A DNA stretch of 64,000 nucleotides from contig OX381717.1 in NCBI GenBank assembly GCA_947462335.1, positions 47,287,523-47,351,522 on the forward strand, read 5' to 3'. Source of the DNA: Harmothoe impar (lineage: Eukaryota > Annelida > Polychaeta > Phyllodocida > Polynoidae). Positions 11,327 through 21,550 of this stretch are shown here, one piece after another. The translations under genes were made by a program, and so were the position numbers. How positions within the stretch are numbered: the first letter of the stretch is position 1; each line of letters begins with the position of its first letter. The notes beneath the pieces were generated by a model. It was not told where the DNA came from. It did no database searches and saw only the letters and a program-made list of their open reading frames with translations.

Positions 11327-12065
11327 ATTGAGTAAAAGCTAGTTATCATTAGGAGGGCTTTGGGTCATCCACATTTTCACATAGATGCCATTTGCTTTAA
11401 CATAACGACCGATCCTATTAATGTGAAGGGAATATGGGAATATTCACTTCATGATAGTTCCTTCTTTATGACATTTAACTGTGTGTTTTTTCGGTAATGG
11501 TCCAAGGGAAACATATAATAGATGAATAAAAGTATTAAACTCTCTTGTTTTCTTTGTGTCTCTTTCCAATTTCAGATTTTATTGATTAAAGGCTTATTAT
11601 TGTTGCCAATATTGTCTGTTACTGTGATTGCATGAGTTTTTTCAGACTTTACCTCTATGTGTGTTGCATTGGGTATGTGGAACGGAGGTTTAATAATATA
11701 GTTCCCAATTCACGCAAACATCATTTTGAGAACTTTTAAAGAGTTTTAAAATGATTAAAATCGCTACCATAGAACAGCTTTTTAGGTGATCATTATAGTT
11801 GGAACGTCATAAAGGTTTCTCATTAATCTCAGTAATTGGAGGTGATAAAAGAAGCCTGAAAAGTGATCTTTGACTGGTTTCTATCCATTATAATCCAGTC
11901 TAATGTTATAATTTATCTCTTTGAATCAAGAGAGTATTTTAGCTCATGGATTTATTTAACACTTGACTTGAGCAGATTCAATAAAAGGGGCAGAATCTGA
12001 GTAGAACGTGACAGGGTCCAATCACGGAATCCATAGAAGCAGTCAAAACTTAGAAACCCTTTATT
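11327..12065. other. Unassigned AT-rich stretch
   Basis: No TIR pair, satellite or exon was recognised by eye. It may be intron or intergenic. Confidence 0.35.
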
Positions 12066-12290
12066 GGCAGGATAATGCTTTAATGCACTCAGCATATCGC
12101 TTTAATGCATTTTACCCTTGATCCATACATCATGCTGATCCTACGATTCCCATATACTCCTGAAGCATTGGCATGATGCATCAGTGCAGCACTGGTGAGA
12201 TATTTATCGGGGCTCGATGTATTATATATGAAACAAATGAACTTGAAGTCTTGAGCATCATGCTGTCTTTAGATGGTTAATGGTTTCCCA
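12066..12290. mobile_element. FB1 foldback MITE copy (diverged)
   Basis: The right side carries CATCATGCTGTCTTTAGATGG then TTAA, a worn TIR. Inside are GGCATGATGCATCAGTGCAG, CACTGGTGAG and CTCCTGAAG in family order. Confidence 0.55.
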
Positions 12291-12824
12291 GGCCCTCATT
12301 TGAGCTGCCTATTTGTGCAGACCAGCTCTGGTGTGAATGACTCTTGTGATACCATCTAATTATTTGATAATTAATTGCTAACCAGCAAGGAAAGGGTTTG
12401 TTTGAAAAGTGCCAGATGACTAGATGGGAAAGGTCGAGTGTAAAGCTAGGCCGTATTGATAGAGCTAGGAAGTTTGACTTTACAGGCTCCCTGTATTCAA
12501 ACTTCCAAACAGCAACATTTTTATGTTAATTCCCTGCTTAATTCAACTTAGAGTATCATATGTATATAGGGCATGGGTCTCAATTAGATGGTATAGGGTG
12601 ATTGTACAAGCAGCATTCTCCAGTATGATAATGGAGGCTTACAGACATACTTATAAATACGATCAACATATTGGTTTGAAAATAGTTTTATTGTCTTCCA
12701 CAATTTGATAGAGTGATTACAGACAATCTATCACATAGTGTAGTATCACATTGTATTTTTACCCATGGACGCATTCATTGGAAAAGACATTAGCTCGGAC
12801 TCCACTGGGGCGACACAGCTATAC

Positions 12825-13045
12825 CTGCGGAACAGGGCGTTCTGTTCTCAAAATTTCGCCCTGTTTTGCTATGTGTAGAACTTCAATGCAGAGCATGTCT
12901 GGTATGAAATTGATGAAGGCTTTGTGTACATATTTCTGGACGATTCCATCCCTCAGTCCAGTACACATAACCACCGGTTGCACATACATGTACCAGCCGC
13001 AGCCTGTAGTTATGCTCAGGGCAATAGTCTCAGCATGGAAGGTGG
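12825..13045 (-). CDS. Candidate internal exon of a multi-pass membrane protein
   Basis: Reading minus, an acceptor-like TTATAAATAG is followed by 2 bases and 73 sense codons. The exon ends exactly at a donor (CCGCAG then GTATAG), so it closes in phase 0. In-frame stops lie just outside both splice sites. The peptide starts TFHAETIALSITTGCGWYMY and later reads KYVHKAFINFIPDMLCIEVL, two hydrophobic segments separated by a charged loop (TGLRDGIVQK). This suggests a membrane protein of unknown family. The acceptor lacks a long pyrimidine tract. The opposite strand is also open, which lowers confidence. No sure neighbouring exon was found. Confidence 0.35.
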
Positions 13046-13152
13046 CTATTTATAAATACACACCAGATTCCACGTGTCAGAAAGGTGCTACATGGCAGGG
13101 GTGGGACAGGTGGAATGCTTCTCGTCTTTGTGAGAAGAGGAGACTATCGAAT

Positions 13153-13272
13153 CTAACAAGAATACGTTATTTTACGTTAAAATAACGTTTTAAACGTTAT
13201 ATAATCTTATGCCACGATAAGGGGCCATAGAGAAACGTTATATTACGTTGTATAACCTTTTTTGTTCACTGG
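13153..13272. mobile_element. MITE3 (CCCAGCTAACAAA...AACGTT) copy 1
   Basis: The interior ACGTTATTTTACGTTAAAAT, TTATGCCA, RTAAGG and AGAGAAACGTTAT match the copies at 48856, 53350 and 61907. The left end is degraded to CTAACAAG and the right end reads TTTTTTGTTCACTGG. Most of it is short AACGTT palindromes. Confidence 0.7.
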
Positions 13273-13326
13273 TTAGTTACATGAAGAAACATCTTCCACT
13301 GGGTAGTTACATGAAGAAACATCTGA
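13269..13326. repeat. Short direct repeat (about 31 bp, two copies)
   Basis: ACTGG(T)TAGTTACATGAAGAAAC is followed by ATCT and repeated immediately. The first copy overlaps the right end of the MITE3 copy. Confidence 0.7.
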
Positions 13327-13481
13327 GACACCAAACTAATGTTATATCATGAATTAGCATCATGATCACAGTCATAGTTTCATCAGTGAGGATTGATTTA
13401 TTTGCCATACTACATGGGATAGTATGGTATAAGAGACAGGCTTTATTGCTATGCTGCATGGCATCTGATAAGGGAGAAATG

Positions 13482-13552
13482 GCCGTACCAGTAGCACGTA
13501 GGGATTTGAGTACCCGAAGATTGGGGTTCAAAATCCTCTCTTTAAAAATGAA
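13482..13552 (+). other. Weak tRNA-like (SINE head) candidate
   Basis: An A-box-like TAGCACGTAGGG lies near 13493 and a B-box-like GGGTTCAAAATCC near 13526. The spacing is acceptable for a Pol III promoter. No cloverleaf closes convincingly, so this may be chance. Confidence 0.15.
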
Positions 13553-13850
13553 GCAGGATATTCACTAAGACCATACTGTATATACATAATAAACGCTTTT
13601 GATGAGCTCATCCTTCATTTTGGTATATATACAGTTGCCATCACAACATGTTATATGAGCTACTTCCGACCAGTTTTGTAAAGGTGAGTAATATCATGAG
13701 GTCGAGAAGGACATCGGCAGTGGCTCACGACAATCTGTCCAAACGATCGGTTTCATCCCGAAAGGTGCTCGGCTGTATCACACCACCCGTCACCAAAGTT
13801 TGATGCAATCCAAGACACCAAGAGTGGAGAAACTGAGAGCTTGTTTAATG

Positions 13851-14612
13851 GGGGGGGGGGGGGGGGGGGCGGTAACTGGCTCTTTGAGGGTAGGTACCAA
13901 CTGTGAAACTACAGCCCCTACTATTTTCTCATTTGACAGCCTAGTCTATATAAAAAAAAATTCACGCTGCAGGACATTTGGTTCTGCAGAAATAAAATTA
14001 TCTTTTTGTAGGTCCGGCTTTATTTTTGCAGGCCCGGATATTGGCGTGCGGTCTTTAAGATTTATTAAGTATAAAGCAAGTGTTCATACTGATAGTATTA
14101 CATGTATAGGGTTCCTCAGTATGCTACAATAATATTCATCCTTTTAATATATAAATTACTGAAGAAAATTAGAGAAAATAGTCAAGCTTTCTGCTTTATA
14201 CTGTAGAAACCTTAATAATGGTACAATTTACAAGCCGTGAAAAATGGCATGTATGCAGGGATCTCTGGATTACAGCCTGACATTCGACCCGCAGGAGCAG
14301 CCTTTCTGCCGGACCGGCAGGCGTTTTGCTGGCTATAGCCGGTGTCCGGCAGGATTTCGTATAGACTGACAGCCCCTGGAAAATGTGCATTATTTTAACA
14401 GCCCCCTATATTCTGAAATGCAAAGGATCTGATTATTCCTGAATCAATCATGACAGCCCCTGGTTATGTACTTTCCAGTTAGTGACAGCCCCTAATCTCT
14501 GGCTTTTACGTAATTGACAAACACTTTTTTCTTTCTTCCACACGGTCACAGCGACAGCTTTTCAAGTAGTTACCACAGTTGGTACCTATTCCTATACTGA
14601 GTACCCCCCTGG
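13851..14612. mobile_element. Possible TIR element with G-tract ends
   Basis: A run of about 18 G then GGTAACTGG...TAGGTACCAACTGTG (13891-13905) mirrors CACAGTTGGTACCTA (14574-14588), followed by GTACCCCCCTGGG. The inverted ends are about 40 bp and roughly three-quarters identical. The interior repeats the word ACAGCCCC at 13911, 14370, 14398, 14453 and 14486. No coding capacity was seen. Confidence 0.45.
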
Positions 14613-14765
14613 GATACTCTCTTTGTCGGTTGGGTACAGCGAAGTACTTTTTGGAGGCTGTGTATTCCAGGTTTGAGTGATCAGCAAGGTTTTTGAAGCA
14701 GACACCTAACTGGCATTGTACCAGAATATACACTAGCTACATGATGGGAAGTTAACCACCTATAA

Positions 14766-15030
14766 CCTCACCTGTAAGGTCCGCATAGTGCTTTAAAGTG
14801 GCGTGCCCTTGGTCGTCATGATGCATAAATGCAGCCCTGGCGAGTCTACTCGCCAGGGCTGCATTCATGCATCATGACGACCCTTCAGGAGTGTATCGAT
14901 CCATCCTGTAGTGTCGGTATCATGCCTCAATGCAGCACTGGCAAGTTACTCACCAGGGCTGCAGTCATTTATTATTACTACAAAGGTCATATTCTGCATC
15001 AACTAATGTACTCTGCGGCCCTTAAAGGGC
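14766..15030. mobile_element. FB1 foldback MITE copy with near-perfect core hairpin
   Basis: The TIR remnants CCGCATAGTGCTTTAAAG (left) and CTCTGCGGCCCTTAAAGGG (right) flank two palindromes. The first is a 31-bp stem: arms 14815-14845 and 14848-14878 around a 2-nt loop, with a single mismatch. A spacer with CCTTCAGGAGTGTATCGA follows. The second, worn palindrome (CAGCACTGGCAAGTTACTCA and onward) comes after it. Confidence 0.85.
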
Positions 15031-15512
15031 CGGCTCCCTCACCCCAGCCTATTATCACTCCTAGCAAAAAGCTGTTTCTAATACATAGGTGTCTCTGTCT
15101 GCTATGTCAGGTCATCCAGGTAAAAATGTTCAGAGTTAGAACATACTGATGGTATATCGGTCAAGGAAACTGGGTCTTCCTGAATTGGCCCTTCCCTTTG
15201 GTAGACACACAATCAACAATGTATTTTCTCTCCAATTTTTTATATATTTAATTTTTGTTTCTCTTCAATTGCACTCTTCCTGTCTATATACCTATTGTCC
15301 CTGTCCTCTTTCCCTAGCTCTCTTCAGTCTCTCCATTCAATATCTCTCTCCTTTTCTCTCTACTTCCATATCAAATCAGGAAATGCAGTAAAACACCTTG
15401 TGAAAAAGGAATTACTACGCATTGCGCTACAGATGACAAAATGATTGCCAGATCGTATCCCTCATCACTTTCCTAAGGTGATAAGATGTAGGAAAGATAT
15501 GCTGATACCCAC
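15031..15512. other. Unassigned, pyrimidine-rich 15230-15370
   Basis: A C/T-biased patch is seen on plus. No exon or TIR pair was recognised. Confidence 0.35.
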
Positions 15513-15773
15513 CAGCCCTTTAAGGGCCGCATAGTGCATTACTGTGTTATTCCAATTTTTGTCATGATGTATTCATGCAACACTAGCGAGTCTACTTTCC
15601 AGGCCTGCATTCGTGCACCATGCAGACCCCTTTTGGGAGTGTATCAAACCCTTAGGGTCGACACGATATATGAATACAGGGCTGGCTATAGTAGACTCGC
15701 CAGGGCTGTTCCCGCATTGAAATATTATGACGACATTTTTACATTAAAGCACTATGCGGCCCTTAAAGGGTTA
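15513..15773. mobile_element. FB1 foldback MITE, best-preserved full-length copy (261 bp)
   Basis: The left TIR AGCCCTTTAAGGGCCGCATA then GTGCATTA pairs with the right TIR TTAAAGCACTATGCGGCCCT then TAAAGGGTTA. Inside, palindrome I (TGATGTATTCATGCAACACT and its partner), the spacer hairpin (GACCCC...GGGTCGACA) and palindrome II (GGGCTGGC...GCCAGGGCTG) follow in order. There is no open frame of note. It must be moved in trans, if at all. Confidence 0.9.
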
Positions 15774-16344
15774 GATAACATGTCTGGCTGTCTCCTGGTC
15801 TCACCTGGAGGGTATCAGTCACCCTATATACTTGTGTCCCCCACCTGGATTGGTGTAGGGCAGGGAGGGGGGTCTCCTTTGCTCCACTTAGTACTCTATA
15901 GCTCTTATCGTTAACTGGGTCTGACAGGCCGCACGAGTCAGAATATCAGGGGTCTGATTCAGAACGACTGCTGTATCCATCATTAAAAAAATTGTCAAAA
16001 ATGCTGCGGAGTATGAAATTTCAACTGGCCTAGAGCACTTGCCAGCGGAAAATGAATGGATACCAGACTGATAATAATGGGCCTGGAAATGTTAGTCACT
16101 ACGGACTACGTTTCTATAGTCACGTGAACGTAGAAAAAACGGCTATACCTAGTTAGTCACCTACACTGTTAGAAGTAAGTAGTGTTCCTGTACACCAAAT
16201 ACTGGGGGCAACTTAGGTTCCAGTAGATTGTGCTGTAGACCTACAGCAAGTGAGCTTTTGTATATTGACAGCACTATGTACTGTACAGGGACAGCAGAAT
16301 CTTCTGTTACTGTACAGCAAAATTGATTGTAAATCATAGTCTGA

Positions 16345-16540
16345 AGGTCCTGGGTTCACCTCCCAGTGCTGGTGACATCTTTAACCATCCATGTGAGGGA
16401 AAAACGAATTTTAGGTGGATGTAGGTGAAACAAGAGAAGTGGCTCCACCAAGGATTGAACTCACCACCTGTGGTGTTGGAGACAGGCACTGATCCATTGC
16501 GCCACAGAGCCTGTGTTACAAACATTCATATTGGGATATA
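16345..16540 (-). mobile_element. tRNA-derived SINE, copy 1
   Basis: The minus-strand head at 16511-16441 reads GGCTCTGTGGCGCAATGGAT and later GAGTTCAATCCTTGGTGGAG then CCA. It shows an acceptor pair (GGCTC/GAGCC), a D-arm-like GYGC pair around AATGG, and a B box. The 5' part strongly resembles metazoan tRNA-Arg(UCU), while the anticodon region is altered. The body (ACTTCTCTTGTTTCACCTAC) follows. It ends with a second T-arm-like hairpin in reverse orientation (CTGGGTTCACCTCCCAG on plus, at about 16352). Confidence 0.75.
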
Positions 16541-16569
16541 TCTCTACTCTACTTCTCAACTGATTAATA

Positions 16570-16790
16570 ACAATTTGTAAAGGTCTTGGATTCGCCTTCC
16601 GGTGCGGGTGATATTTCTAATCATCCATGTGAGGGGAAAACAAATTTTAGGTGGATGTAGGTGAAACAAGAGAAGTGGCTCCACCAAGGATTGAACCCAC
16701 CACCTGTGGTGTTGGAGACAGGCGCTGAACCATTGCGCCACAGAGCCGGTGTTACAAATGGTCATATTGGGATATAAGCTACCTCTGCCA
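16570..16790 (-). mobile_element. tRNA-derived SINE, copy 2
   Basis: The head at 16747-16677 (minus) keeps a better D-arm (GCGC/GCGC) and B box GGGTTCAATCC. The body matches copy 1 closely. The two lie head-to-tail with about 30 bp between, and both are followed on plus by CATATTGGGATATA. This suggests the SINE plus flank was duplicated, and argues against two independent insertions. Confidence 0.75.
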
Positions 16791-17214
16791 TGTCTGTATT
16801 AAATGAGCTACAGCCTTGTTGCTAAAGATCCCTGATGAGAGGTGGCTAGACCTAGGATCGATCCCACGACCTCTTGTGTACATATTACGGAGAAAAGTAC
16901 TGTAGATCTACAAGTCACTGCCATAACCTGCATCTACAGTAACAGAATTGTACATGTACAGTAGAATTTGCTGTATTATGATTTACAGCTAAAGCACTGT
17001 ACACTTACAGCAAATTTTGCTGTTCACGAACAACAACTTTTTACAGTGTATGTCTAATGTAAGTTAGTCATATAGTCAACCTATAGTCAGCCATTAAATC
17101 GGCTGATTTGGGCTATATAGTCAAGTGACTATGAATTTAATGGTTTCATGGTCTAAAGTAGTCACTATGACTAATAGATATAGTCAATAATGAGAAATAA
17201 GCGAAAGGCAGGTC

Positions 17215-18800
17215 AAGGTTCAGAAGGGTAGAGCAAGGCAGAGCAAGGCAGAGTAAGGCAGAGCAGAGTAATAGAAAGTAGAGCAAGGCAGAGCATGGCA
17301 GAGCAGAGTAATGTAGAGTATAGTAGGGTAGATCAAGGCAGAATAAGGCGGGGCAAAATAATGTAGAGCAGGGCAGGGCAAAGCAAGGCAGAGCAGAGTA
17401 GTAGGGATAGGGCAGTGGAAGGGACAGGCTAGGATAAGGCATGGCAGGGGACAGGCTAGGATAGGTAGGGCAGGTGACAGGCTAGGATAAGGCAGGCTAG
17501 GGGACAGGCTAGGATAAGGCAGGCTAGGGGACAGGCTAGGATAAGGCAGACCAGGGGACAGGCTAGGATGAGGCATGACAGGGGACAGGCTAGGATAGGG
17601 CAGGGCAAGGGACAGGCTAGGATAAGGCAGGACAGGGGACAGGCTATGATAGGTAGGGCAGGTGACAGGCTAGGATAAGGCAGGACAGGGGACAGGCTAG
17701 GATGAGGCAGGCCAGGGGACGGGCTAGGATAAGGCAGGACAGGGGACAGGCTAGGATGAGGCAGGCCAAGGGACGGGCTAGGATAAGGCAGGCCAGGGGA
17801 TGGGCTAGGATTAGGCAGGGCAAGGGACAGGCTAGGATAAGGCAGGGCAGGGAACAGGTTAGGATAAGGCAGAGTAGGGGACAGGCCAGGCTAGGGCAGG
17901 GCAGGGGACAGGCTAGGATAAGGCATGACAGGGAACAGGCTAGGATAGGTAGGGCAGGTGACAGGCTAGGATAAGCCAGGCTAGGGGACAGGCTAGGATA
18001 AGGCAGGCTAGGGCACAGGCTAGGATAAGGCAGGCTAGGGGACAGGCTAGGATAAGGCAGGGCAGGGGACAGGCTAGGATGAGGCAGGGTATGGGACAGG
18101 CTAGGATAGGGCAGGGCAAGGGACAGGCTAGGATAAGGCATTAAAGGGGACAGGCTAGGATAAGGCAGGGCAGGGAACAGTTCAGGATAAGGCATGACAG
18201 GGGACAGGCTAGGATAGGGCAGGGCAAGAGACAGGCTAAGATAAGGCAAGACAGGGGACAGGCTACGATAGGTAGGGCAGGTGACAGGCTAGGATAAGGC
18301 AGGACAGGGGACAGGCTAGGGTAAGGCAGGCCAGGGGACAGGCTAGGATAAGGCAGGCCAGGGGATGGGCTAGGATTAGGCAGGGCAAGGGACAGGCTAG
18401 GATAAGGCAGGGCAGGGAACAGGTTGGGATAAGGCAGGGTAGGGAACAGGCCAGGCTAGGGCAGGGCAGGGGACAGGCTAGGATAAGGCATGACAGGGAA
18501 CAGGCTAGGATAGGTAGGGCAGGTGACAGGCTAGGATAAGACAGGACAGGGGACAGGCTAGGATAAGGCAGTGCAAGGGACAGGCTAGGATAGGTAGAGC
18601 AGGGGACAGGCTAGGATAGGCCAGGGAAAGGGACAGGCTAGGATAAGGCATGGCAGGGGACAGGCCAGGATAAGGCAGGCCAGGGGACAGGCTAGGATAA
18701 GGCAGGCCAGGGGATGGGCTAGGATAAGGCATGACAGGGCACAGACAGGACAAGGCCTGGCAGGTGACAGGTTAGGATAAAGCAGGGCAGGTTACAGGCT
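17215..18800. repeat. Minisatellite, about 26-bp GACAGGCTAGGATAAGGCAG unit
   Basis: Roughly 55 to 60 units of GGGGACAGGCTAGGATAAGG then CAGGNCA, with 19-27 bp variants. A 200-bp lead-in uses a shorter GCAGAGCAAG unit (17220-17420). Long frames on minus (LPYPSLSPA repeats) and plus (ARIRQ repeats) come from the repeat period and not from selection. Confidence 0.9.
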
Positions 18801-19261
18801 CCTGTGTAAGCCTATTATGCTGTGTCAGTCTAGACATACACTGTTCATGTATTTCTATGTTATCAAAATTTGAACAAAATACCCTGATTACTCTATCAAA
18901 CATGAGAACTCATGCACCCTAGAACATCTCAAGTTGTCATAGACAACTGTCACATAACATATAACAAGCAGGGATGTCTATAGAACAGTGGTTTAGGAGA
19001 GGATTTGCCTACCTGAAGTCCATGGACCATTCAAATTTGAATCCCAACTGTTTCCTGTGCACACATTCCTGTGACATCATCAATTTGTGTGATCCACATA
19101 TAGTCACTACTGACTATCTTATGACTAATATGTGACTAAGTTGTATAGTCCCCTGACTACGGGGGTTAAAATATGATGGTATAGTCACTACTGACTATAG
19201 GTATTATTATCAGTGCAACTGGTGGTCAAACTCAATTTATTGGGTATTGCATAAGAAGGAA

Positions 19262-19302
19262 TCGTTAAAAATATATATTATATATATATAATTATATACC
19301 GG
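19262..19302. repeat. AT dinucleotide-rich microsatellite
   Basis: ATATAT runs with interruptions extend over about 40 bp just outside the composite element. Confidence 0.7.
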
Positions 19303-20003
19303 TATATGAATTACATATCATTGGATGTTCTATCAAAAATATTTAAAGAAATCTTAAGAAGCAAAACCAAAGTGTTTAATGAGCTATTAGTATTAACATC
19401 CTCAACAAACTGGCCCTTCAAACAGGTTAAATTATTTTGAAAGGGTATAGAAAATGGACTAGAATCTCGATAAAAGGCATGGAATAACATTTTTTATACA
19501 GCTACAAGTGTATCCAGGCAGTATAATTATTGATACCTATATTATTAAGCCATAGCCAATGAAAATAATGGAGATGATCAGGCCAGACATACGATTATTA
19601 TGGGAATATTTAGTATAGTATGTTCAATGTAAATATCATTTATTTTTCAACCTTTGAAATTATATTGAAAAACTTCATACTAGTTTAATGGCCATCCTCC
19701 TGGTTTTACGTTTTGGCAATAATGGTCTCAGATGTTACTGATCATTTTTTCCATTAGAATACATGGGAGCTAAATGATGGAGACGTCGCATGAGTAAAAT
19801 CAACCAGCACCCCCCCCCCCCCCCCACACACACACACATCCCATCTTCACCACCTGCTCTAGAGGTACAAGAAATAACATCATAATCTGGGCCGACTTCC
19901 AACTGTGAGCCTTCTGGGGATCTGCCAAACCCCATCATGTTTTAAGCGTCTAACGTGTCTCAGGCAAAAGACATTATCTCCAAATGCCAGATACATTATA
20001 TCG
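19303..20003. other. Unassigned stretch with C17/(CA)n at 19809-19840
   Basis: Only a homopolymer C run followed by CACACACACA was recognised. No exon or TIR pair was seen. Confidence 0.35.
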
Positions 20004-20258
20004 GGCCAAAAAAAAGTTTCATGTTACATGTCAGAAAATCTAGAGTAGGTAGATCGGTTTTTCTTTTAAACTTAGCCAGAAATTGACTCCTGAACTGCGA
20101 CACCAACTCCGGGACCATCACATTGGTCTTTTAAAATAGCTCCATAATTGCCTAAATTAATTAAGATATTAACTGAAATATAGGTACAACTTTCTAGGAT
20201 CGGCCCTGTTTTGCTAGGTATTGTCGGGCAGCCTGAAACACACATTTTCTTTTAGGCT
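20004..20258. mobile_element. GGCC-ended element (about 255 bp), copy 1
   Basis: The left end GGCCAAAAAAAAGTTTCATG and the right end CCTGAAACACACATTTTCTT then TTAGGC are inverted repeats in degenerate form. Subterminal CTAGAGTAGGTAGATCGG and TAGGATCGGCCCTGTTTTGC are shared with copies at 24416 and 47717. No coding sequence is present. Confidence 0.65.
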
Positions 20259-21049
20259 TACAAAAAAAATTAGAGTGGTGTGAAGGCCAAAAGGATATAG
20301 GAGAAGACGAGGAAGGTTTATTACATAATATACAACAGGAAAAGGTGACTTTGCATAATAAAATTTTGTTAACACAGTTTCCAGCAGATCATATTATATC
20401 GGTGTAATTTCTACATAATAGATATAGCCCTCAACATAATGCAAACCCCCGGTGCAAACCCCACTCCCTTTTATTACAAGATGGTTACCCTAAGGCCTAT
20501 CAATGTACTTGATGGTCAACTTAGAGACTGGTCATTATTCTAATAACAGGGGTTGGTGGATTTGAGGATCAGCCTCTAGAGGGGAGGGAGGGCAGGACAA
20601 TTTTCAACAATAGAAGCCTGTGCGTTACAAAATGTCGACCTGTCTCAAGGGGGGGGGGGGGTCAGACGACTTTTCAGACAGCATGTTCTTAAATAATGGC
20701 CACTCAATGCAGTTATACAGGCCTTGTTATTTTAGCAACACCCTACATGAGTGTTGCAACACGTTGACTTTTGTCAAACGGTCGGTCTGAATGAATCTAT
20801 GTAACAAAGCACATGTACAAATAGTTTGGGAACTCTACAGATCTATTCAATGCTTAGATATATTTGTAGGGTCATTTCCGGGGTGTATATGTCTGTGTGT
20901 GTGTCTGACTAGTGGTGAATCTACCCTATGTGTAGCAATGTGATAAAGCATAAAGTCAGAAACTAGACCAGTTGAAGGGGCAAACTAACATATTTTATAT
21001 AGTGTCACATGAAGACTATTACTGGTAAGACAGATTAGAAGTAAACCAA
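20259..21049. other. Unassigned stretch
   Basis: A G12 run is at about 20650 and GT repeats near 20890. No TIR pair or exon was recognised. Confidence 0.3.
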
Positions 21050-21252
21050 CACTGCATTAATGAACAATTCGATTTAAGCAACTTTGAGTAAAACCTAAAC
21101 TTGATTAAGGGCATTTTTAGGCAACTTTAAACACATTTGATTTTTTTTCCTGGATTAAAGTTGCTTAAAGTTCCTTCAAGCTGCTTAAGGAAGGCCATTG
21201 ATCAATTTTAATTTTTGATTTAAGTTGCTAGAATCGGACGGCTCATGCAGTG
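21050..21252. mobile_element. CACTGCAT-ended MITE (203 bp)
   Basis: The left CACTGCATTAATGAACAATT then CGATTTAAGCAACTT pairs with the right AAGTTGCTAGAATCGGACGG then CTCATGCAGTG. The flanks are CAA and TAA. The interior repeats the word TTAAAGTTGCTTAAAG. The ends resemble those of the larger CACTA-like element at 37440-38837. Confidence 0.7.
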
Positions 21253-21335
21253 TAAATCACCTTAATTTTGAAACACAAGTACATGCATGGTGATATTCCA
21301 TATCATTGCTAGAACTGATTAAGAACATTGACCTG

Positions 21336-21384
21336 TAAACTATGATAGTGTCAGTAATAATATCACTGACACTATCATAGTTTA
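21336..21384. repeat. Perfect 20-bp inverted repeat hairpin
   Basis: The arms TAAACTATGATAGTGTCAGT (21336-21355) and its exact reverse complement (21365-21384) flank a 9-nt loop. The arms have no mismatch, which is unusual among the worn palindromes nearby. The stem is too short for a typical animal pre-miRNA, and no terminator context applies. Confidence 0.9.
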
Positions 21385-21550
21385 TATTATGATGCTGTAT
21401 AAAATACTCGTAGCCCACCACAATGATTAGTACTCAAATTGCTTGTATGGAAACTATAAATTGTGAGATTATGAATCACTGGTCTTATGTCTTCCACTAT
21501 AGTAGCCAGACTCACATTACACTGCTGAATTTACATAGAAAGTCAATAAG

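Larger units (their letters stand above)
16164..17048. mobile_element. TACACTGT-family element (885 bp) nested in the composite
   Basis: The ends CACTGTTAGAAGTAAGTAG and CAACTTTTTACAGTG are flanked by TA on both sides. Subterminal repeats of CTGTAGAYCTACAG/TACAGYARAATYTGCTGT type occupy both ends (16200-16320, 16900-17030). The middle is filled by two SINE copies in the same orientation. Related short copies are at 2717, 23882, 26786 and 28384. Confidence 0.75.
16067..19214. mobile_element. 3.1-kb composite element with ACTGATAATAAT ends
   Basis: The left end ACTGATAATAAT at 16067 is matched by its reverse complement ATTATTATCAGT at 19203-19214. Both ends are followed inward by clusters of TAGTCACTA/TAGTCAGTAG motifs (16094-16160, 17065-17185, 19095-19200). 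Subterminal clustering of a short motif is typical of transposase-binding repeats. The element carries a TA-flanked element with two SINEs and a 1.6-kb minisatellite. No transposase frame was found. Flanking target duplications were not resolved. Confidence 0.55.

Noticed and set aside
12751..13185. Plus-strand 144-codon frame
   Set aside because: It overlaps the better-bounded minus-strand exon candidate and has no splice support or recognisable motif; treated as its shadow.
14815..14878. Possible pre-miRNA hairpin
   Set aside because: The stem is shared by about 25 FB1 copies, so it is a MITE palindrome; a 2-nt loop is also too tight for a normal precursor.
17220..18753. Long minus-strand frames of LPYPSLSPA repeats (up to 201 codons)
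   Set aside because: They lie wholly in the 26-bp minisatellite; frames follow the repeat period, several frames are open at once, and there is no start or splice context.
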